Below are positions 33,067 through 41,344 of a DNA stretch of 41,344 nt, piece by piece. Location: NCBI GenBank assembly GCA_030694835.1, contig JAUYUF010000085.1, positions 1 through 41,344 of the forward strand. The letters are read 5' to 3'. The position numbers were made by a program, and so were the translations under genes. This stretch comes from Flavobacteriaceae bacterium (GTDB lineage Bacteria; Bacteroidota; Bacteroidia; Flavobacteriales; Flavobacteriaceae). The notes below the pieces were generated by a model that did no database searches, was not told the DNA's origin, and worked only from the letters and a program-made list of their open reading frames with translations. The stretch's first letter is position 1; the number at the start of each line of letters is the position of its first letter.

Positions 33067-34893
33067 TAAATCAGTAATTTCTTTTCCTAGGTATATAAAT
33101 TTATAACCTTTCTGAACTTTTGAAGCATCTTTAAAAGAAGTAATAATATGTATAACACCAAAATTATCTTTAATAAATAATGGAATAGAATATTTTGCTT
33201 GATTAACTTTTTCTAAAACATTATTATAATGTTCTGCAGATTTTAAGTGAAGTTCATTTATAGTTGGATAATCGCGAGCAACTTCACTTAAATTAATAAA
33301 ATCATCTGTTTTAGAAAACAATACTTCAGATGTTACACCTTTAGGATCTTTCAATTCATCTGGACTGATAAGACGGAAAGTTCCGCTTTCTCCAAAATTA
33401 GCTCCAAACTTATCGATAGCAAATTTATTAACCTCATTACTACCTGAAAGTGCTAACAAATAACCTATATCATTTAATTCAATATTTTCAAATAAATCAT
33501 CTGAATAGATATTATCTTCAAAAGCTTCTAATTGTAATTCTTTTGCTTTATTAACTAAAATAGGATTACTATCAATTAAAACAACTCTTCTCCCTTGTTC
33601 TTGTAAGTATAAAGCAATTAATCTTGAAGCTTCAGAGGCGCCTATCATTAGAACTCCTGATGAATGCTTTAAAAAAACTCCTAAAAATTTAGAAACCATC
33701 CTGGCTGTAGTAGCATTTAATAAAACAGTTCCTAAAACTACCATAAAAACTAATGGAGTTATGTATTCTGCACCTTCCTTTCCTGCTAATACTAATTTTA
33801 AACCAAATAAAGAAGCAATACCAGCCGCTACAATACCACGAGGTCCTACCCAACTTATAAATACTTTTTCTCTAAAATTTAATTCAGATTTATTGGCACT
33901 TAGAAATACACCAATTGGTCGGATTAAAAATACTATGACAAAAAATAACAATAATATTTTGATGTTTAAAAGTAATTGTAAATCAGCTATGTTGATATTT
34001 GCCGCTAATAAAATAAACAACATGGATATCAATAAAATACTGATAGTTTCTTTAAAATAAATAATATCTTTTAGTTCAGCAACATTTTTATTACCGATAA
34101 CCATTCCCATAACCACTACTGTTAATAATCCAGAATCGTGCGAAATTAAATCTGAAATTACAAAAACCAATAAAACAGTTGCCAAAGTGATTAAATTCAT
34201 CAAATAATGAGGAATTAAATTCTTTTTTATAGCAAAATACAGAGCATATGCAGCAGCAAATCCCAATGTAAAACCAGCAAGTATAATCTTACCAAATTCT
34301 GTTAAGGCCTGTAATGTATATACTTCACCATTTCCTTGTCCTACATTAATAAATTCAAAAACTAATACTGCTATTAAAGCTCCAATAGGATCAATTAGAA
34401 TACTTTCCCATTTTAAAACTGTTGAAATTTCTTTTTTTAAAGGCAAGTTTCTCAATATTGGATTAATTACTGTTGGACCAGTTACAATTATCAAAGATGA
34501 AAACAAAAATGACATAGCCCAATTAAGACCAATAAAAAAATGTACGGCAATGGCAGCGCCTATAAAGGTTACAATAGATCCTACTGTAATTAGTTTAAAA
34601 ATTACAGGACCAACCTTTTTAATCTCACTTTTCTTCAGCGTCATACTTCCTTCAAAAAGAATTACACTTATTGCTAGTGATACAAAACTGAATAATTGAT
34701 CACTAGGGAAAAGACCATTTGTTCCATTCCACATAGGTTCAATCCATTTACTCCCATCATCTGAAATTAAAGTCGAAAATGGCCCTACCAATAAACCAAT
34801 TATTATAAGTGGTAAAATTGCAGGTAATTTAGACTTCCATGCAATCCATTGTGCAAATATTCCGAGAATCACAATACTGGAAAGTTCTAACAT
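33064..34893 (-). CDS. CPA-type Na+(K+)/H+ antiporter with TrkA-N domain
   Basis: 609 residues. The N-terminal ~400 residues hold about 12 TM helices of the Na+/H+ exchanger fold, with SSLIIVTGPTVINPILRNLP, KWESILIDPIGALIAVLVFEF and a FISWVGPRGIVAAGIASLFG segment. The CPA1-type acidic pair is D at the WESILIDPIGA motif. From about residue 415 a Rossmann-type TrkA-N domain follows (GVLMIGASEASRLIALYLQE), with VVLIDSNPILVNKA, suggesting nucleotide regulation. A short unassigned C-terminal domain ends in FIYLGKEITDL. It exports monovalent cations for proton uptake. Divergent from the YeiH-family gene by 153 bases, and terminates toward the nuo operon. Confidence 0.9.
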   Translation of the reverse strand: MLELSSIVILGIFAQWIAWKSKLPAILPLIIIGLLVGPFSTLISDDGSKWIEPMWNGTNGLFPSDQLFSFVSLAISVILFEGSMTLKKSEIKKVGPVIFKLITVGSIVTFIGAAIAVHFFIGLNWAMSFLFSSLIIVTGPTVINPILRNLPLKKEISTVLKWESILIDPIGALIAVLVFEFINVGQGNGEVYTLQALTEFGKIILAGFTLGFAAAYALYFAIKKNLIPHYLMNLITLATVLLVFVISDLISHDSGLLTVVVMGMVIGNKNVAELKDIIYFKETISILLISMLFILLAANINIADLQLLLNIKILLLFFVIVFLIRPIGVFLSANKSELNFREKVFISWVGPRGIVAAGIASLFGLKLVLAGKEGAEYITPLVFMVVLGTVLLNATTARMVSKFLGVFLKHSSGVLMIGASEASRLIALYLQEQGRRVVLIDSNPILVNKAKELQLEAFEDNIYSDDLFENIELNDIGYLLALSGSNEVNKFAIDKFGANFGESGTFRLISPDELKDPKGVTSEVLFSKTDDFINLSEVARDYPTINELHLKSAEHYNNVLEKVNQAKYSIPLFIKDNFGVIHIITSFKDASKVQKGYKFIYLGKEITDL

Positions 34894-35046
34894 AGCATGT
34901 ATAATTTCTTCTAATATAATTAATTAATTGTGATTATTGGTAACATATATAACTCATTAAAATTATTTGATTAAAAGTCTATAAAGAAAACGTTTTTTGC
35001 CTATATTTACTACAGTTTACAACTATAACTGACTCAACTTTATATC

Positions 35047-36321
35047 ATGAAATTAAAACAACTCAATGAAGATTGGACTTCTGTAGTAGTAGCTTCCACT
35101 CTTATTTTTGCCATTGTTGCTACAACATTTTTTCCTGAATTACCTAAATTTGGCCCTAAAGAAGGATGGACAGGATGGACTGTTCTTAGCACAGAAGTGT
35201 TTACTTCTGGTAACACAATTCGTTTATTACTCACTTTCCTCTATTTTTTATTATTTACAATTTTTGGTGGAGCGTTGATGGGAAAATCATTAAAATCAAT
35301 TTTTAAAGCATTCCCAATTATTTTTGTTCTTTCTATGGGAGCACAATTTATTGCTTCTAGTGGATCTATGAAGAATCTTGGTTTAGAAACAGTACTATTT
35401 TCCTTAATAATTGGATTAGTAATTAGTAATATTTTTAAAGTTCCAAGCTGGTTAAAATCAGGTATTCAAAGTGAATTTTACATCAAAATTGGATTAGTAA
35501 TGTTAGGAGCTTCGGTGCTTTTTTCAGAAATTATGAAAGCTGGATTTTATGGATTAATACAAGCAATTGTTGTTGTAGTTTCTGTATGGTACTTTGCTTA
35601 TTGGATTGCAAAAAAAATGAAAATTGATGAAGAACTTTCTATTATGATGGCAAGTGCAGTAAGTATTTGTGGTGTATCTGCAGCTATTGCAACTGCAGGT
35701 GCTATAAAAGGTGATAGTAAAAAATTAAGCTATGTCGTTTCTTTAGTTTTAATTGTAGCTATTCCAATGATGATTTTTATGCCACTTATTGCTCGTTGGT
35801 TAGGTTTAAGTGATGAAGTTACAGGTGCTTGGTTAGGTGGTACAATTGATACTACAGGAGCAGTAGTTGCTTCAGGTACAATTGCAGGTGATGTTGCTTT
35901 AAAATTTAGCACGATTATAAAATTTTCACAGAATATATTATTAGGTGTTGCAGCATTATTAATATCTATTTTTTGGACTTATAAACAAGTTGAAAAAAAT
36001 AAAGAAACTGAAAAACCTTCTTTAAAAGTTATTTGGGAACGTTTTCCTAAATTTGTTCTAGGATTTATAATTGTTTCATTAGCATTTTCTTTTATTGTTT
36101 CTCCTGAAACTGCAGAAGTTACTGGTAAAACCATTAAGAGCTATCAATCTTTATGGTTTAATTTAGCATTTATCTGTATCGGTTTAGAGACGAGGTTTAA
36201 AGATATAATTGAATTGGATAGAGGAAGACCATTAATGGCTTTCTTAACTGCCCAAGTGTTTAATATCTTTATAACATTAGCAGTAGCTTATATTTTGTTT
36301 GAAATGCTTTGGAATGGATAA
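35047..36321 (+). CDS. YeiH-family putative sulfate exporter
   Basis: 424 residues, about 10-11 TM helices, YeiH (Cons_hypoth698) family. Recognised blocks: GLVISNIFKVPSWLKSGIQS, LGASVLFSEI, MASAVSICGVSAAIATAGAI, GAWLGGTIDTTGAVVASGTI and FNLAFICIGLETRF. Members are annotated as putative sulfate exporters; the substrate is not proven. The gene is divergent from the antiporter, and is followed by a strong terminator at 36340-36370. No sulfur-metabolism genes are near. Confidence 0.9.
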   Translation: MKLKQLNEDWTSVVVASTLIFAIVATTFFPELPKFGPKEGWTGWTVLSTEVFTSGNTIRLLLTFLYFLLFTIFGGALMGKSLKSIFKAFPIIFVLSMGAQFIASSGSMKNLGLETVLFSLIIGLVISNIFKVPSWLKSGIQSEFYIKIGLVMLGASVLFSEIMKAGFYGLIQAIVVVVSVWYFAYWIAKKMKIDEELSIMMASAVSICGVSAAIATAGAIKGDSKKLSYVVSLVLIVAIPMMIFMPLIARWLGLSDEVTGAWLGGTIDTTGAVVASGTIAGDVALKFSTIIKFSQNILLGVAALLISIFWTYKQVEKNKETEKPSLKVIWERFPKFVLGFIIVSLAFSFIVSPETAEVTGKTIKSYQSLWFNLAFICIGLETRFKDIIELDRGRPLMAFLTAQVFNIFITLAVAYILFEMLWNG

Positions 36322-36339
36322 ACTTCACATAATTTAAAC

Positions 36340-36370
36340 AAAAAACCACTTAGAATTTAAGTGGTTTTTT
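36340..36370 (+). terminator. intrinsic terminator after the YeiH-family gene
   Basis: AAAAAACCACTTA (36340-36352) and TAAGTGGTTTTTT (36358-36370) form a perfect 13-bp stem with a 5-base loop, with A and T tracts in the arms, 18 bases after the stop. Confidence 0.88.
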
Positions 36371-36384
36371 ATGTAATATTATTT

Positions 36385-36693
36385 TTATTTTCTTTCAATA
36401 AATAGTTTTTTATTTACGACGCCATCCGAAGTGTTAATTTGAACTATATAAACTCCGGTAGCAACACTAACAGGTAAAGAATTGTAACGATCATTAAATC
36501 CAGTATCCCAAGACTTAATTTTCTGACCTAAATAATTATATAAAACAACACCCGTTATATCTGTATCAAGAATTTTATTAATCTGGATTTCAGAAGCATC
36601 ATTGTTCATATAAGTTCTTATACCTTCTTCTAAAGATATCTCGGATATAGTTTTTAAACGAGGTTGGAATACTAATGCAAATAACCAAAACTT
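36385..36693 (-). pseudogene. remnant of a T9SS type A sorting domain
   Basis: The frame from the stop at 36385 is open to a TAG at 36694-36696. The first ATG is at 36609, but the reading frame upstream (EGIRTY and back to KFWLFALVF) already looks like sorting-domain sequence. The C-terminal part has the type IX hallmark: VVLYNYLGQKIKSW, LPVSVATGVYIVQI and KKLFIERK at the end. A complete T9SS cargo protein would have hundreds of residues and a signal peptide before this domain; none is present. It is therefore a 3' fragment of a lost secreted-protein gene. It might still give a peptide of 74 residues from the ATG, but no function is expected. Confidence 0.7.
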
Positions 36694-36801
36694 CTAAACT
36701 AAACAATTATACAATATTATACTAAAAAGTTAGATTTTTTAAGGTTAGAAATCTTAAAAAAAGAAGTAAATTTATTAATCAGAAATGAAAATCAGACACA
36801 A

Positions 36802-37644
36802 ATGAAAAATACTGTAATTATAAAAGAGAGTGGAGACAAGGCTATTTTTAACAGTGATAAACTACGCGCTTCACTTCAAAAATCTGGTGCAACTGAATTA
36901 TCAATACAAATAATTATTAATGAAATTGAATCAATTCTATTTGATGGAATAACTACTAAAGAAATTTATAAAAGAGCCTTTGCTATTTTACGTAAACATT
37001 CTCGTCCTACAGCTTCTAGATACAAACTCAAAAAAGGGATTTTAGAGTTAGGACCATCAGGCTTTCCATTTGAAAAATTTGTTGGTGAATTATTAAAAAA
37101 TCAAGCTTACAAAGTCGAAGTTGGCGTTTTTGTGCAAGGGCTGTGTGTGAGGCATGAAGTGGATGTTATTGCAGAAAAAGATAACCAATATTTCATGATT
37201 GAATGTAAATTTCATAGTTCCTTCAATATGAAGTGCAATGTAAAAATTCCGTTATACATTCAATCTCGATTTTTGGATATCGAAAAACAACGAAACAAAC
37301 AAACGGTGAATGCAAATAAACTTCAACAAGGTTGGCTGTTAACCAATACTCAATTTACAACAGACGCCATTCAGTTTGGAGAATGTGTTGGATTAAAAAT
37401 GGTGAGTTGGGATTATCCAAAAGGAGAAAGTTTAAAAGATATAATCAGTAATTCTGGCTTATACCCCATTACATGTTTAAATACCATTACAAAAGCCGAA
37501 AAACAACAATTACTCGCCAAAGACATTGTGTTATGTAAACAATTATGTAAGTTCACCGAGGTTTTAAATCAGATGGGGATCTCCAAAACCCGAAAAAAAA
37601 ATATATTGGATGATGCACATGCGCTATGTAAAAGTATTTTATAA
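36802..37644 (+). CDS. ATP-cone plus PD-(D/E)XK nuclease fusion protein
   Basis: 280 residues. Residues about 1-85 form an ATP-cone (nucleotide-binding regulatory domain, as in ribonucleotide reductase and NrdR): VIIKESGDKAIFNSDKLRAS, then helices ending RHSRP-like KHSRPTASRYKLK. Residues about 88-200 are an Mrr-like restriction endonuclease fold with HEVDVIAE (Asp121) and FMIECKF (E134-x-K136), a PD-(D/E)XK active site that looks intact. The C-terminal 70 residues are helical, with KQLLAKDIVLCKQLC. It is followed by the copper ATPase gene 19 bases later, so the pair forms a likely operon. The biological role is unknown; a nucleotide-gated nuclease is an inference from domains. Confidence 0.8.
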   Translation: MKNTVIIKESGDKAIFNSDKLRASLQKSGATELSIQIIINEIESILFDGITTKEIYKRAFAILRKHSRPTASRYKLKKGILELGPSGFPFEKFVGELLKNQAYKVEVGVFVQGLCVRHEVDVIAEKDNQYFMIECKFHSSFNMKCNVKIPLYIQSRFLDIEKQRNKQTVNANKLQQGWLLTNTQFTTDAIQFGECVGLKMVSWDYPKGESLKDIISNSGLYPITCLNTITKAEKQQLLAKDIVLCKQLCKFTEVLNQMGISKTRKKNILDDAHALCKSIL

Positions 37645-37663
37645 TTACTAATTCTAAATAATT

Positions 37664-40165
37664 ATGATGAAACATAGCTATAAAATATCTGGAATGACTT
37701 GTAACGGTTGCAGAAGCAATGCTGAAAATACATTAAATAACATAAAAGGTGTATTAAAAGCTACTGTATATTTAGATGAAGGCAAAGCAGAAGTTGAAAT
37801 GGAAAAACATATTTCAACTGAAACTCTTCAGCAAGAATTTTTAAAAGCAGGATTGCATTATACTATTGAAATTCCTGGAAAAGAAAACAATCATGAAAAG
37901 CATTACCACAAATCTGAAATTATAAAAGATGGAAATGGAATTTTTTACTGTCCGATGCATTGCGAAGGTGAAAAAACATATGATAAAGCGGGCGATTGCC
38001 CTGTTTGTGGGATGGATTTACTAGAACAACAAAAATTAGTACAGGATATAAAATTTACCTGCCCAATGCATCCTGATATAGTGAAAGATATCCCAGGGTC
38101 TTGTCCTATTTGCGGTATGGATTTAATACCAATGAAACCTGACGAAAGTGCGGAACTAAAAACATATAAAGGCTTAGTTAATAAAATGAAAGTTGCGTTG
38201 CTTTTTTCAGTTCCGATTTTACTTATTGCCATGGCTGATATGCTGCCAAACAATCCTCTTTTAAAACTTTTATCACACTATAACTGGAATTGGGTTCAAT
38301 TCTTTTTATCTATTCCAGTGGTTTTTTATGCCTGTTGGATGTTTTATGAACGCGCCTGGAAATCAATTATCACTTGGAATTTAAACATGTTTACATTAAT
38401 TGGGATTGGCACAGGTGTTGCTTTTATTTTTAGCATCTTCGCTTTATTATTTCCTGATATTTTTCCAGAACAATTTAAAACAGCAAGTGGTACTGTATTC
38501 GTTTATTTTGAAGCGACTTCCGTTATTTTAACGTTGGTTTTATTGGGTCAATTATTAGAAGCCAGAGCACATAGTCAAACAAGTGGAGCTATTAAAGAAC
38601 TCTTAAAATTAGCACCAACCGAAGCCATGTTGGTAACTCCTGATGGAAAAGATCAAGTGATATCAATTCACGCTATTAAAAAAGGTGATTTATTACGAGT
38701 AAAACCAGGAGATAAAATACCAGTGGATGGAAAAATTACAGAAGGTAAGAGTCATATTGACGAATCTATGATTACAGGAGAACCGATTCCTGTTGATAAA
38801 CAAGTGGGAGATTTAGTAAGTTCAGGGACTATTAATGGAAATAAATCATTTGTAATGATAGCCGAAAAAGTAGGTTCAGAAACCTTGCTTTCACAAATAA
38901 TTCAAATGGTTAATAATGCCAGTAGATCAAAAGCTCCTATTCAAAAATTAGCAGATAAAATTTCTAAATACTTTGTGCCCATAGTTGTTTTTACCTCCAT
39001 TATCACCTTTATTGTTTGGGCTTATTTCGGACCCGAACCTGCCCTTGTTTTTGCTTTTGTAAACGCCATAGCTGTTTTAATTATAGCTTGTCCATGCGCC
39101 TTAGGATTGGCAACTCCCATGTCGGTCATGGTGGGTGTTGGAAAAGGGGCTTTGAACGGAATTTTAATAAAAAATGCTGAAGCGTTGGAAAATTTAAACA
39201 AAGTCAATGTGTTAATAACCGATAAAACCGGCACCATCACTGAAGGAAAACCATCGGTTGAAAAAGTAGTTGATTTATCGGGTAAGTCTGATGAAGTGTT
39301 GCTTCAATACATCGCTTCTGTAAATCACTATAGTGAACATCCATTAGCAGAAGCTGTTGTTAATTATAGTAATGATAAAAATATAACATTAATTGCGGTT
39401 AATGATTTTGAAGCCATTTCTGGGAAAGGCGTTATTGGAACCGTTAATTCCAAAAAAATTGCATTGGGAAATAAGAAGTTGATGGAACAAATAAAGGCAG
39501 TAATATCACAAGAAATTGATCTTAAAGTCATTAGTGAACAAAAACTAGGAAAAACAGTTTCTTATATTTCAGTTGACCAACAAGTGCTGGGTTATGTATG
39601 TATTACTGACGCCATCAAAAAAACCAGTAAAGAAGCAATTGCTTTATTACAACAACAAGGTATCGAAGTTATTATGTTAACCGGCGATAATGACAATACG
39701 GCCAAAGCTGTTGCTGCTGAATTAAACTTATCATCTTATAAAGCTGAATGTTTACCAGAAGATAAATTAAACATCATAAAAGCACTTCAAAAAGAAGGTA
39801 AAATTGTTGCCATGGCTGGTGATGGAATTAATGATGCCCCTGCATTAGCACAAGCTGATATCGGAATTGCTATGGGAACAGGTACTGATGTAGCTATAGA
39901 AAGTGCCGAAGTTACTTTGGTAAAAGGTGATTTATTGGGCATTGTAAAAGCTAAAAACTTAAGCACTCATGTAATGAAAAACATCAAACAAAATCTGTTT
40001 TTTGCATTTATCTATAATGTATTGGGAATCCCAATTGCTGCTGGTCTTTTATTTCCATTTTTCGGAATCTTACTTTCACCAATGATTGCCGCGACAGCTA
40101 TGAGTTTTAGTTCTGTTTCTGTGATTGCTAATTCGTTGCGGTTGAGAAATATTTCTTTAGAATAA
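37664..40165 (+). CDS. copA: copper-type P1B ATPase with HMA and two heavy-metal-binding domains
   Basis: 833 residues. Domains in order: HMA with GMTCNGC (C13, C16), residues about 3-70; first heavy-metal-binding domain CPMHCEG...CPVCGMDL (about 94-120); second CPMHPDI...CPICGMDL (about 131-156); eight TM helices; actuator (TGEP near ITGEPIPVD); TM6 CPC motif ACPCALGLATP (near residue 476); phosphorylation DKTGT (about 519); HP motif in SEHPLAEA; GDGINDAPA hinge. CPC and the HMA suggest Cu+ transport outward. The start ATGATG at 37664 gives MMKHSYKISG. It is the second gene after the ATP-cone nuclease. Confidence 0.92.
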   Translation: MMKHSYKISGMTCNGCRSNAENTLNNIKGVLKATVYLDEGKAEVEMEKHISTETLQQEFLKAGLHYTIEIPGKENNHEKHYHKSEIIKDGNGIFYCPMHCEGEKTYDKAGDCPVCGMDLLEQQKLVQDIKFTCPMHPDIVKDIPGSCPICGMDLIPMKPDESAELKTYKGLVNKMKVALLFSVPILLIAMADMLPNNPLLKLLSHYNWNWVQFFLSIPVVFYACWMFYERAWKSIITWNLNMFTLIGIGTGVAFIFSIFALLFPDIFPEQFKTASGTVFVYFEATSVILTLVLLGQLLEARAHSQTSGAIKELLKLAPTEAMLVTPDGKDQVISIHAIKKGDLLRVKPGDKIPVDGKITEGKSHIDESMITGEPIPVDKQVGDLVSSGTINGNKSFVMIAEKVGSETLLSQIIQMVNNASRSKAPIQKLADKISKYFVPIVVFTSIITFIVWAYFGPEPALVFAFVNAIAVLIIACPCALGLATPMSVMVGVGKGALNGILIKNAEALENLNKVNVLITDKTGTITEGKPSVEKVVDLSGKSDEVLLQYIASVNHYSEHPLAEAVVNYSNDKNITLIAVNDFEAISGKGVIGTVNSKKIALGNKKLMEQIKAVISQEIDLKVISEQKLGKTVSYISVDQQVLGYVCITDAIKKTSKEAIALLQQQGIEVIMLTGDNDNTAKAVAAELNLSSYKAECLPEDKLNIIKALQKEGKIVAMAGDGINDAPALAQADIGIAMGTGTDVAIESAEVTLVKGDLLGIVKAKNLSTHVMKNIKQNLFFAFIYNVLGIPIAAGLLFPFFGILLSPMIAATAMSFSSVSVIANSLRLRNISLE

Positions 40166-40444
40166 TTCGAATGTTTCGGTTTGCTGTTATTTACGAAATT
40201 GCAACTGTATAATTCTGAAAAATAAAAAAAGACTTTATTAATTCTTCATCTGAAATGAATTATCACCTGTAAAATAGCAATCATAGTTTAATTACTTATA
40301 TATTTTTGCAATAAAATATAGCATTTGCTTTATAAAAAGTAATTTATTTTTATATTCGCATATCCCCTAGAAGTCTGCATTCATTTATAATCAATAATAA
40401 TGCATCTCTTAAAGGTATAAATTGATGTATAATTATTTGATATA

Positions 40445-41344
40445 ATGAAAAACATTGAGCTTAAATTATTGGCAATTGTAGTGTTGGTTGCTATTTTAGG
40501 ATTAGTTGGTTGGACAAGTAATTGGAGTGTCTTAACAAGTTTTTCAAAGAATTTTGTGCCTATAGCGCCTTTAGCCGCTGTATTGTTTATATTTACAAGT
40601 ATTACCTATTCTTCTTTATATTTAAAAAACAATAAATTAATAAAACTGCTGGCTTACCCTCTGTTAATTTTAACTTTATTCTTAGCATTATTTAACTTGG
40701 TTGATTTCTTTTTAATCCCTGGATGGGATTTTGAAAAGATCTTTTTTAGAAATCTATTTGGTGAAAAGGTATATGGTCATATGTCGCCAGTTGCCAGTTT
40801 ATTATTTATCACCTCTTCCTTTTTCGTTATTTTATTAAAAAAACTTAATGTAAAAATCTCTCAATTTATTCCTAAGACGCTCTTTTATATTCAACTTTCA
40901 ATTAGTACATTTTTTTTAATATCATATATTGAAAATATAAGTCAACTGTATAGTCATAGATGGATGGTCTTGTCTGCACCAACAGCTCTGTGCTTTTTTA
41001 TTTTAAGCATTGTTCATCTTTATAATATTAAATTTAATGTTTGGCCTTTTCAATATTTTTCAAAAACAGATATAACTAGCAGATTAATTAGAAAATTCTT
41101 ACCAACAATACTGTTATTTATAATATTTATAGAAACCCTAAATATTCATTATTTCTCTTATATAAATCACCTTTTTTCTCCAATTGTAATCTTATTAGTA
41201 ATTATTGTTTTTATTTATTTCTTGATTGTTACTATTTCTAAAAGTATTGGTCAAAACTTAGAAAAAATAAATCAAAATTTAATTGATAGTGAAGAACGCT
41301 ATAAAAGTGTTGTAGATATTTCTCCAAGTGGTATATTAATTCAC
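40445..41344 (+). CDS. membrane PAS-domain sensor, N-terminal part (runs off window)
   Basis: The ATG at 40445 opens a frame that remains open for 300 codons to the window end. The N-terminal ~265 residues hold about seven or eight hydrophobic segments, including LLAIVVLVAILGLVGW, FVPIAPLAAVLFIFTSITY, LLILTLFLALFNLVDFFLI and FSPIVILLVIIVFIYFLIV. A coiled linker follows, with ISKSIGQNLEKINQNLIDSE, and then the start of a PAS domain, EERYKSVVDISPSGILIH. Such proteins are usually sensor histidine kinases or diguanylate cyclases; the output domain lies outside the window. 279 bases of AT-rich intergenic DNA without a convincing promoter or terminator separate it from copA. It might sense membrane or energy state. 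Confidence 0.8.
   Translation, partial: MKNIELKLLAIVVLVAILGLVGWTSNWSVLTSFSKNFVPIAPLAAVLFIFTSITYSSLYLKNNKLIKLLAYPLLILTLFLALFNLVDFFLIPGWDFEKIFFRNLFGEKVYGHMSPVASLLFITSSFFVILLKKLNVKISQFIPKTLFYIQLSISTFFLISYIENISQLYSHRWMVLSAPTALCFFILSIVHLYNIKFNVWPFQYFSKTDITSRLIRKFLPTILLFIIFIETLNIHYFSYINHLFSPIVILLVIIVFIYFLIVTISKSIGQNLEKINQNLIDSEERYKSVVDISPSGILIH

Noticed and set aside
40166..40444. Possible promoter TATTTTTG at 40301-40308 for the PAS sensor
   Set aside because: It lies 136 bases before the ATG, too far for a simple promoter compared with the 20-35 base leaders of the other genes here.

Overview
The window reads as a chromosomal segment of a low-G+C member of the Bacteroidota, most likely a Flavobacteriaceae (Flavobacterium-like) species. 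Several things point there: GLPGLI-family secreted proteins next to a TonB-type barrel, a type IX secretion (T9SS) sorting-domain remnant, a DUF3098 gene between ftsX and uppP, the short-chain (epimerase-like) L-threonine dehydrogenase known from flavobacteria, and repeated upstream copies of the Bacteroidota -7 promoter element TAnnTTTG. I saw no rRNA, tRNA, CRISPR array, prophage or intact insertion sequence.

Layout. 1-2435 (minus): a tight secreted-protein operon of two lipoproteins and the N-terminal half of an S9 family peptidase. 2610-4221 (plus): NAD-dependent L-threonine dehydrogenase, a strong terminator, then a thioredoxin-fold protein. 4232-6866 (minus): the cell-envelope/tRNA operon ftsX, DUF3098, uppP, truB. 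6944-7348 (minus): methylmalonyl-CoA epimerase. 7414-9011 (plus): rbfA overlapping an ABC/FtsX-type permease. 9001-9993 (minus): dusB. 10034-14628 (minus): a small Cys-rich secreted peptide, two GLPGLI proteins and a TonB-receptor-like barrel. 14819-14995: a MITE-like inverted-repeat element. 15194-19426 (plus): an orphan AAA/DUF4143 ATPase, a TolB-like lipoprotein and lepA.

The most notable block is 19497-33020. A divergent 2x[4Fe-4S] ferredoxin and korAB (2-oxoacid:ferredoxin oxidoreductase) sit directly upstream of a complex I operon, nuoABCDHIJKLMN. The operon goes from nuoD to nuoH with only 4 bases between them, so nuoE, nuoF and nuoG (the NADH-oxidising module) are missing. The operon ends with an unrecognised 108-codon gene 3 bases after nuoN. 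The simplest reading is a ferredoxin-fed, proton-pumping 11-subunit complex I: KorAB oxidises a 2-oxoacid, reduces ferredoxin, and ferredoxin feeds the quinone-reducing membrane complex. The short NuoD C-terminal loop, as I recall the families, looks more like cyanobacterial/plastid NdhH than NADH-dependent NuoD.

33064-36321 holds a CPA-type Na+(K+)/H+ antiporter divergent from a YeiH-family putative sulfate exporter. After a T9SS sorting-domain remnant comes a two-gene unit (36802-40165): an ATP-cone/PD-(D/E)XK nuclease fusion and a copper-type P1B ATPase carrying one HMA and two heavy-metal-binding domains. The window ends inside a multi-pass membrane PAS sensor.
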